Positions 6,747-10,804 of a DNA stretch of 10,804 bases are shown one piece after another. The stretch is from assembly GCA_029287515.1 (NCBI GenBank), contig JARFQZ010000015.1, positions 1 through 10,804 on the forward strand. The letters run 5' to 3'. The notes under the pieces were generated by a model, which saw nothing but the letters and a program-made list of their open reading frames with translations, was not told the DNA's origin and did not search any database. Each line of letters opens with the position of its first letter. Within the stretch, counting starts at the first letter, position 1. The position numbers were made by a program, and so were the translations under genes. The stretch comes from Lysobacterales bacterium. GTDB taxonomy: Bacteria; Pseudomonadota; Gammaproteobacteria; Xanthomonadales; SZUA-36.

Positions 6747-7823
6747 CTAAAGATGTTCTTCATACCAGGGCCGTGTTCGGTTGACGATCCAGACCACCGA
6801 CAGCATCACCGGCACCTCCACCAGCACGCCGACCACGGTCGCCAGCGCGGCCCCGGATTGCAGGCCGAACAGGCTGATGGCGGCCGCCACGGCAAGCTCG
6901 AAAAAGTTACTGGCGCCGATCAGCGCTGAAGGCGCCGCAACGCAATGTTCAACGCGGAATTTTTTGTTCAGCCAGTAGGCCAGGCCGGAATTGAAATAGA
7001 CCTGGATCAGGATGGGGATGGCCAGCAGCAGGATGATGACCGGCTTCGCCAGAATCTGGCTGCCCTGGAAACCAAACAGCAGCACAAGCGTCACCAGCAG
7101 GGCCGATAGCGAGACCGGGTGCATGCGGTCCAGCACACGCTTCAGCCGGGCCTCACCCTTCCCGTCCCGCATCAGCCACTTGCGCCACAAGCTGGCCGCG
7201 ATGACCGGTAACACGATGTACAGCACCACGGACAGGAACAACGTATCCCACGGCACGTGGATCGATGAAATACCCAGCAGAAGGGCGACGATGGGAGCGA
7301 ATGCGAACACCATGATCAGGTCGTTAAGCGCCACCTGTGACAACGTGAAACCGGGGTGCCCGCCACTGAGATTGCTCCAGACAAAAACCATGGCCGTGCA
7401 CGGCGCCGCCGCCAGAATAATCAGCCCGGCGATGTAGCTGTCCAGCTGGTCGGCGGGTAGCCATCCGGCAAACAGGTTGCGGATGAATAGCCAGGCCAGC
7501 AGGGCCATCGAGATCGGCTTGACGCCCCAATTGATGAACAGGGTCACACCGACGCCTTTCCAGTGCTTACGGACTTCGCCAAGTGAATGGAAATCGATCT
7601 TCAGCAGCATCGGCAGGATCATCAGCCAGATCAGCACCGCCACCGGCAGGTTGACACGGGCGACCTCCATCGCGCCCAGTGCTTCAAAAAATCCCGGTAT
7701 AAACCGGCCCAGCACGATCCCGGCAACGATACACAGAGCAACCCAGATGCTCAGGTAGCGTTCAAAGAACGGCATTTGCGCACCGGCTGCGCGCCGGCCG
7801 GTGGTTTCACATTGAGCGCTCAT
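6747..7823 (-). CDS. acr3: arsenite efflux permease, ACR3 family
   Basis: This inner-membrane carrier of 358 residues exports arsenite and belongs to the ACR3 (BASS/ARSB-unrelated) family. About ten hydrophobic segments are visible. The family signature AAAPCTAMVFVWS lies at 138-150 and contains the essential membrane cysteine C142. LNDLIMVFAFAPIVALLLG (167-185), SNFFELAVAAAISLFG (305-320) and VEVPVM with E336 (335-340) are also typical. The ATG overlaps the arsC stop codon as ATGA, a classic sign of translational coupling. The first 16 residues (up to the Met in MPFFERYLSIW at 17) are not part of the conserved region, so a start at M17 is possible. It should export arsenite made by ArsC next door. 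It is sometimes annotated arsB in databases, but it is not related to the true ArsB pump. Confidence 0.96.
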   Translation of the reverse strand: MSAQCETTGRRAAGAQMPFFERYLSIWVALCIVAGIVLGRFIPGFFEALGAMEVARVNLPVAVLIWLMILPMLLKIDFHSLGEVRKHWKGVGVTLFINWGVKPISMALLAWLFIRNLFAGWLPADQLDSYIAGLIILAAAPCTAMVFVWSNLSGGHPGFTLSQVALNDLIMVFAFAPIVALLLGISSIHVPWDTLFLSVVLYIVLPVIAASLWRKWLMRDGKGEARLKRVLDRMHPVSLSALLVTLVLLFGFQGSQILAKPVIILLLAIPILIQVYFNSGLAYWLNKKFRVEHCVAAPSALIGASNFFELAVAAAISLFGLQSGAALATVVGVLVEVPVMLSVVWIVNRTRPWYEEHL

Positions 7824-8257
7824 CCCAGGGGCCCTAATTCGCGACCAGCCAGCAGGTCCCTGACCCGCCGCCTGACCTCATCGCGGGTTTCCCGGAACGA
7901 CTGCATGATCTCTTCCTCAGTGCCAGTTGCCTTGGCAGGGTCACTCAGAGGCCAGTGGATTTTCTCAGCGCCAGGCGGCACCACCGGGCACTGCTCATCG
8001 GCATGGCCGCAGACCGTGACCACGATATCAGCGCGCTGCATCATGGCGTCGCTGACAACGGTTGATTCCTGTCCCGAGATGTCGATCCCGGCGTCCGCCA
8101 TGATCGCGATGGCCCGGGGATTCTTTCCGTGCGCCTCGATACCAGCGGATTCGACATTGACCCGGTCACTTCCGAAATAACGGGTCCAGCCCTCGGCCAT
8201 CTGGGAGCGGCAGGAATTACCGGTACACAGGTATAGAATATTCAGACGATCAGGCAC
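7820..8257 (-). CDS. arsC: arsenate reductase, low-molecular-weight phosphatase type
   Basis: This 145-residue enzyme reduces arsenate to arsenite and belongs to the LMW protein-tyrosine-phosphatase-like (thioredoxin-coupled) ArsC class. The P-loop CTGNSCR at 11-17 holds the nucleophile C11 and R17. The redox pair C83 and C90 in VCGHADEQC form the disulfide relay, matching the C10/C82/C89 scheme of the Staphylococcus aureus enzyme. WPLSDPA at 102-108 supplies the catalytic aspartate D106. The three-cysteine arrangement argues for thioredoxin rather than glutaredoxin as reductant. The start is a GTG at 8257, eight bases inside the end of arsR, with GGAG a few bases upstream inside the arsR coding sequence. 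The stop overlaps the acr3 start. The product passes arsenite to ACR3. Confidence 0.96.
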   Translation of the reverse strand: MPDRLNILYLCTGNSCRSQMAEGWTRYFGSDRVNVESAGIEAHGKNPRAIAIMADAGIDISGQESTVVSDAMMQRADIVVTVCGHADEQCPVVPPGAEKIHWPLSDPAKATGTEEEIMQSFRETRDEVRRRVRDLLAGRELGPLG

Positions 8258-8594
8258 AGTTTTTCTCCGGTCGGTTGTTCATTTCCGTCAGTTTTTCGAA
8301 GTCAGCTGAAAACGGGCTCAGCCCCGCGATTCGGTGATGGGTTGACTCAATCGTCTGTTTTGCCCAGTCCGGCAGTTCCGGGTGAATGCGGTAATGCATC
8401 CAGGTGCCCTCACGCCGGGCATCAACCACGCCCGCCTCCCGCATAACAGCCAGGTGCCGAGATATTTTCGGCTGGGATTCATCCAGCGCATGGGTGAATT
8501 CGCACACGCAAACCTCGCCCTCGGCCTGGATGAGCATCAGCGCTCGCAGGCGCGTGGCGTCGGAAAGAATGGTGAAGAGTTGATTGGGTTCCAT
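8250..8594 (-). CDS. arsR: ArsR family arsenite-responsive repressor
   Basis: This is a 114-residue winged-helix repressor, the usual size for ArsR/SmtB proteins. It should bind the operator over its own promoter and release it on binding As(III). The metalloid-binding CVC motif is at C29 and C31 in GEVCVCEF, at the start of the DNA-binding helix pair. The recognition helix is ESQPKISRHLAVMREAG at 39-55, and the wing REGTWMHYRIH at 61-71. The third cysteine of the Escherichia coli plasmid-type CVCxxC site is replaced by T34. C113, two residues from the C-terminus, is the only other cysteine. The gene overlaps arsC by eight bases. The start ATG lies only eight bases from a strong -10 box and has no Shine-Dalgarno sequence, so the mRNA may be leaderless. 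Confidence 0.94.
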   Translation of the reverse strand: MEPNQLFTILSDATRLRALMLIQAEGEVCVCEFTHALDESQPKISRHLAVMREAGVVDARREGTWMHYRIHPELPDWAKQTIESTHHRIAGLSPFSADFEKLTEMNNRPEKNCA

Positions 8595-8602
8595 CGTGAG
8601 AC

Positions 8603-8626
8603 ATTATATACGCTATAGCATATATA
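8603..8626 (-). promoter_or_regulatory. ars operon promoter and palindromic ArsR operator
   Basis: A 22-base dyad spans 8605-8626: TATATA arms around a perfect GCTATAGC core, with a single mismatched pair at 8611/8620. On the minus strand a perfect TATAAT -10 box (8608-8603) overlaps one arm, so a bound repressor would block RNA polymerase. No good -35 is visible at 16-18 bases. AT-rich dyads of this kind are typical ArsR-family operators, and arsR starts at 8594. The predicted transcription start falls within a few bases of the ATG. Confidence 0.6.
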
Positions 8627-8649
8627 TGATAGAACAGATGTTTAAAACC

Positions 8650-10257
8650 CTATGAAACACCTCCATAAGCCACCCCGGTGAGTTCGGCCATGTCTTTTTT
8701 GAAGGTGGTGAGATCATCGACATTGAATTCACCCAGGTGCCGGTGACCGGCCGCCCTTGCCATCACCGCCATCAGTTCCACCGACGCGGAAAAATAGTTC
8801 GCGAGCCGTTCGGCCGCGATATCGACCGGAAGTCGTTCACGCAGATGAGGCTTCTGGGTGGCGATACCCACGGGACAGTTGTTGGTGTGACAGGCTCGCA
8901 TGCCCAGGCACCCGAGTGCCTGCAATGCGGCGTTGGAAACCGCGATGCCATCAGCGCCAAGCGCCATGGCTTTTGCGAAATCCGCCGGGACGCGCAGCCC
9001 GCCCGTGGCAATCAGTGTTACCCCTTCCGCGTTGCAGCGGTCCAGGTGACGTCTCGCCCGGGCCAGTGCCGGAATCGTCGGCACCGAAATATTGTCCCGA
9101 AAAATCAGCGGCGCCGCACCTGTGCCGCCGCCACGGCCGTCCAGGATGATGTAATCGACCCCGATTTCCAGGGCCGCGTCAATGTCTTTTTCAATATGCT
9201 GGGCCGAGAGCTTGAACCCGACCGGGATACCCCCGGTCCGTTCACGCACCTCAGCAGTAAAGTCCTCGAACGGGCTCAAACCCTTCCAGTCCGGAAAGGT
9301 GGCAGGCGAAATCGCCGATTGACCTTCCTGCAATTCCCGGACTTCAGCGATTTTTCCAACCACTTTATGGCCGGGCAAATGACCGCCGGTACCGGTTTTA
9401 GCACCCTGCCCGCCCTTAAAGTGGAATGCCTGGGTCTTCTTGACTTTGTCCCACGAAAACCCAAACCGCGCGGAGGCCAGTTCATAGAAATAACGCGAAT
9501 TGGCCGCCTGCTCTTCCGGCAGCATGCCGCCTTCGCCCGAACAGATCCCGGTGCCGGCCAGTTCCGCGCCCTTCGAAAGCGCCACTTTGGCCTCTTCCGA
9601 CAAGGCGCCGAAACTCATGTCGGAGACAAATAGCGGGATATCCAGCGCGAGGGGTTTCTTGGCGTTTGGCCCAATGACGAGATCCGTGCCAACGGGCTCG
9701 TCGTCCAGCAGGGGTTGTTTGTGTAATTGTGCTACGACGAACTGAATGTCGTCCCACTTGGGCAGCCTGTCACGAGGCACGCCCATGGCGGCCGAGGGAC
9801 CATGGTGACCGACTTTGCTCAGCCCTTCATTTGCCAGCTTGCGTATCAATTTGACGTGGGGTTCATCTGCAGTGCCGATCGGGTCCTGGTACAGCCCCTG
9901 GTAGCTGTCGCGAATATAGGGTTGCGGATGATCCAGCGCCCACGCAGCAATCTCGTCCTCATCGACCCAGACCCGGTCATCTTCGACCCAGGCGCTGAAC
10001 TTTGGCAGGGTCTCAGAATTATTGTATTCACTGACCCCGGAATCCAGTCGGTAGTCCCATCCATGAACACCGCAAATCAGGTTGTGGCCCTGGACCGAAC
10101 CGTCAGACATCAGCGCACCGCGGTGCGCACACCGGCCATACAGTACACTTACGGAATCATCGTAACGCACGACCACAAGGTCAACGTCAGCAACCAGGGC
10201 GTATGCCGGTTGCCGGTCTTCCAGTTCATTCCAGTTTGCAACTGCGGTTTTGTTCAT
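8650..10257 (-). CDS. Rieske [2Fe-2S]-glutamate synthase FMN-domain fusion protein
   Basis: This 535-residue protein has two redox modules. Residues 1 to about 105 are a Rieske domain with C43-x-H45 (RCAHRG) and C62-x2-H65 (CGVHGW) as [2Fe-2S] ligands. Residues from about 130 to 520 match the FMN-binding synthase domain of glutamate synthase large subunits: SDMSFGALSEEAK (212-224), GGQGAKTGTGGHLPG (282-296), LDGRGGGTGAAP (372-383) and the 3Fe-4S cysteines C450, C456 and C461 in CLGMRACHTNNCPVG. The N-terminal glutaminase domain and C-terminal GXGXG domain of full GltB are missing, as in archaeal-type stand-alone GltB and N-methylglutamate synthase subunit C. It probably passes electrons Rieske-to-FMN to an unknown reaction; classical glutamate synthesis is not proven. 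The ATG has GGAGAG eight bases upstream. It ends 55 bases before arsR, with no terminator seen. Confidence 0.88.
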   Translation of the reverse strand: MNKTAVANWNELEDRQPAYALVADVDLVVVRYDDSVSVLYGRCAHRGALMSDGSVQGHNLICGVHGWDYRLDSGVSEYNNSETLPKFSAWVEDDRVWVDEDEIAAWALDHPQPYIRDSYQGLYQDPIGTADEPHVKLIRKLANEGLSKVGHHGPSAAMGVPRDRLPKWDDIQFVVAQLHKQPLLDDEPVGTDLVIGPNAKKPLALDIPLFVSDMSFGALSEEAKVALSKGAELAGTGICSGEGGMLPEEQAANSRYFYELASARFGFSWDKVKKTQAFHFKGGQGAKTGTGGHLPGHKVVGKIAEVRELQEGQSAISPATFPDWKGLSPFEDFTAEVRERTGGIPVGFKLSAQHIEKDIDAALEIGVDYIILDGRGGGTGAAPLIFRDNISVPTIPALARARRHLDRCNAEGVTLIATGGLRVPADFAKAMALGADGIAVSNAALQALGCLGMRACHTNNCPVGIATQKPHLRERLPVDIAAERLANYFSASVELMAVMARAAGHRHLGEFNVDDLTTFKKDMAELTGVAYGGVS

Positions 10258-10322
10258 TGAGTGCGCTCTCCAGTTAATTGGCTGGTGAATACAGGAGTGG
10301 AATTCCCAATCATAAACCAGGG

Positions 10323-10344
10323 AACTTTAACAAAGGTTAAAGTT
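10323..10344. promoter_or_regulatory. perfect 9-4-9 inverted repeat, probable operator
   Basis: AACTTTAAC (10323-10331) and GTTAAAGTT (10336-10344) are perfect inverted arms separated by four bases. The dyad lies 65 bases upstream of the Rieske-glutamate-synthase start and 92 bases upstream of the TonB receptor start, so one dimeric regulator could act on both divergent genes. The arm length and short spacer suit a MerR- or TetR-like dimer, but no such regulator is in the window. It is not followed by a T-run and does not look like a terminator. Confidence 0.6.
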
Positions 10345-10371
10345 GATGGAGTCGCAAAGCTGCCAATCTTT

Positions 10372-10377
10372 TATACT
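10372..10377 (+). promoter_or_regulatory. candidate -10 box of the TonB receptor gene
   Basis: TATACT at 10372-10377 is a five-of-six -10 match, placing a start of transcription near 10384 and a leader of about 50 bases. No -35 hexamer lies at 16-19 bases; the nearest TTG-type hexamer, TTGATG at 10343-10348, is 23 bases away. If real, this promoter probably needs an activator, and the dyad at 10323-10344 is placed for one. Confidence 0.35.
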
Positions 10378-10436
10378 CCAGCAACATGCACGGTGCATTA
10401 GAGCGATAAAAAGAACAAACGAGGAAATTCCAGAAC

Positions 10437-10804
10437 ATGGACAGGCTGGCTTTTTGCCGGAAAATGAAGACGATCCTGGCGCTCGCCCTGGCGCACTCGC
10501 TGGCAGCGCACCCTGCGGTGTCGTCAGCTGATGAACCCTCCGACGCCGAAAGCACCGAAGTTTTTCCTTTGCCGGAAATCGTAGTCACCGCCAAGAAGAT
10601 CAAAGCACCTCCATCCATCATCACGCGTGTCGTGGGCCTCGAGGATATCGTGGCCTGGAATGCACCGACGGCCGGTGATGCACTGACCTGGGTCCCTGGC
10701 GTCAATGTCCAGGTGGGTGGCAGTTCAGCCGACTCCCGTGCCTGGATCAGGGGCTTCCGGGACCGTGATGTCCTGGTGTTGTACGATGGCATTCCGGTTG
10801 CCTC
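10437..10804 (+). CDS. TonB-dependent outer-membrane receptor, N-terminal part
   Basis: The first 122 codons of a TonB-dependent receptor run off the right edge. A signal peptide fits residues 10-31 (MKTILALALAHSLAAHPAVSSA), preceded by a short basic stretch if the first ATG is used. A GAGGA (10421-10425) 11 bases before the ATG at 10437 favours that start; the ATG at 10464 is an alternative. PEIVVTAKK (46-54) is a typical TonB box region. The plug domain begins soon after, with AGDALTWVPGVNVQVGG (79-95), SRAWIRGFRDRDVLVLYDGIPVA (100-122) matching the usual plug motifs. Such receptors import iron chelates, vitamin B12, metals or carbohydrates; the missing barrel is needed to say which. It is divergent from the Rieske-glutamate-synthase fusion across 179 bases holding a perfect inverted repeat, so co-regulation is possible. 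Confidence 0.9.
   Translation, partial: MDRLAFCRKMKTILALALAHSLAAHPAVSSADEPSDAESTEVFPLPEIVVTAKKIKAPPSIITRVVGLEDIVAWNAPTAGDALTWVPGVNVQVGGSSADSRAWIRGFRDRDVLVLYDGIPVA

Noticed and set aside
8737..9633. Long plus-strand ORF of 298 codons opposite the Rieske-glutamate-synthase gene
   Set aside because: It is a mirror frame of a strongly conserved coding region; its translation is Arg/His/Pro-rich with no recognisable domain.
10300..10307. GGAATTCC palindrome in the divergent region
   Set aside because: An eight-base palindrome is common by chance and has no clear position relative to a promoter.

Overview
The window looks like chromosome of a free-living gammaproteobacterium, probably marine. This is inferred from the protein styles (a membrane-anchored TolB-like/TPR protein, a PhyH dioxygenase, a TonB receptor, an EncFtn-type ferritin) and fairly GC-rich coding; no rRNA or marker gene fixes the taxon. 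No tRNA, rRNA, CRISPR array, insertion sequence or phage gene was recognised. Every gene between 977 and 10257 is on the minus strand. Only a LysR regulator at the left edge and a TonB-dependent receptor cut by the right edge are on the plus strand.

Left part (21-6248). A LysR regulator converges on a minus-strand run which, in transcription order, is: a CDP-alcohol phosphotransferase with an extra N-terminal nucleotidyltransferase-like domain, a MOP-type flippase, a three-TM TolB-like/TPR protein, and a PhyH-family Fe(II)/2-oxoglutarate dioxygenase. The first two look like a synthesis-and-export pair for a membrane lipid or lipid-linked polar compound. The last two are tightly linked and in the same reading frame.

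Centre (6378-8594). A compact arsenic operon, arsR-arsC-acr3, has overlapping genes and an AT-rich palindromic operator over the arsR promoter. Right after it, on the same strand, is an EncFtn-type ferritin-like gene with its iron ligands intact. It has no C-terminal encapsulin-targeting extension and no encapsulin shell gene in the window.

Right part (8650-10804). A 535-residue fusion of a Rieske [2Fe-2S] domain with the FMN/3Fe-4S synthase domain of glutamate synthase sits just upstream of arsR. It is divergent from a TonB-dependent receptor. The 179-base divergent region contains a perfect 9-4-9 inverted repeat, a likely operator for an unidentified regulator.

The most unusual parts are the shell-less EncFtn beside an arsenic operon, the Rieske-glutamate-synthase fusion, the two-domain CDP-alcohol transferase with its flippase, and the perfect dyad. 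A link between iron or redox handling and arsenic resistance is possible from gene order but is only inferred.
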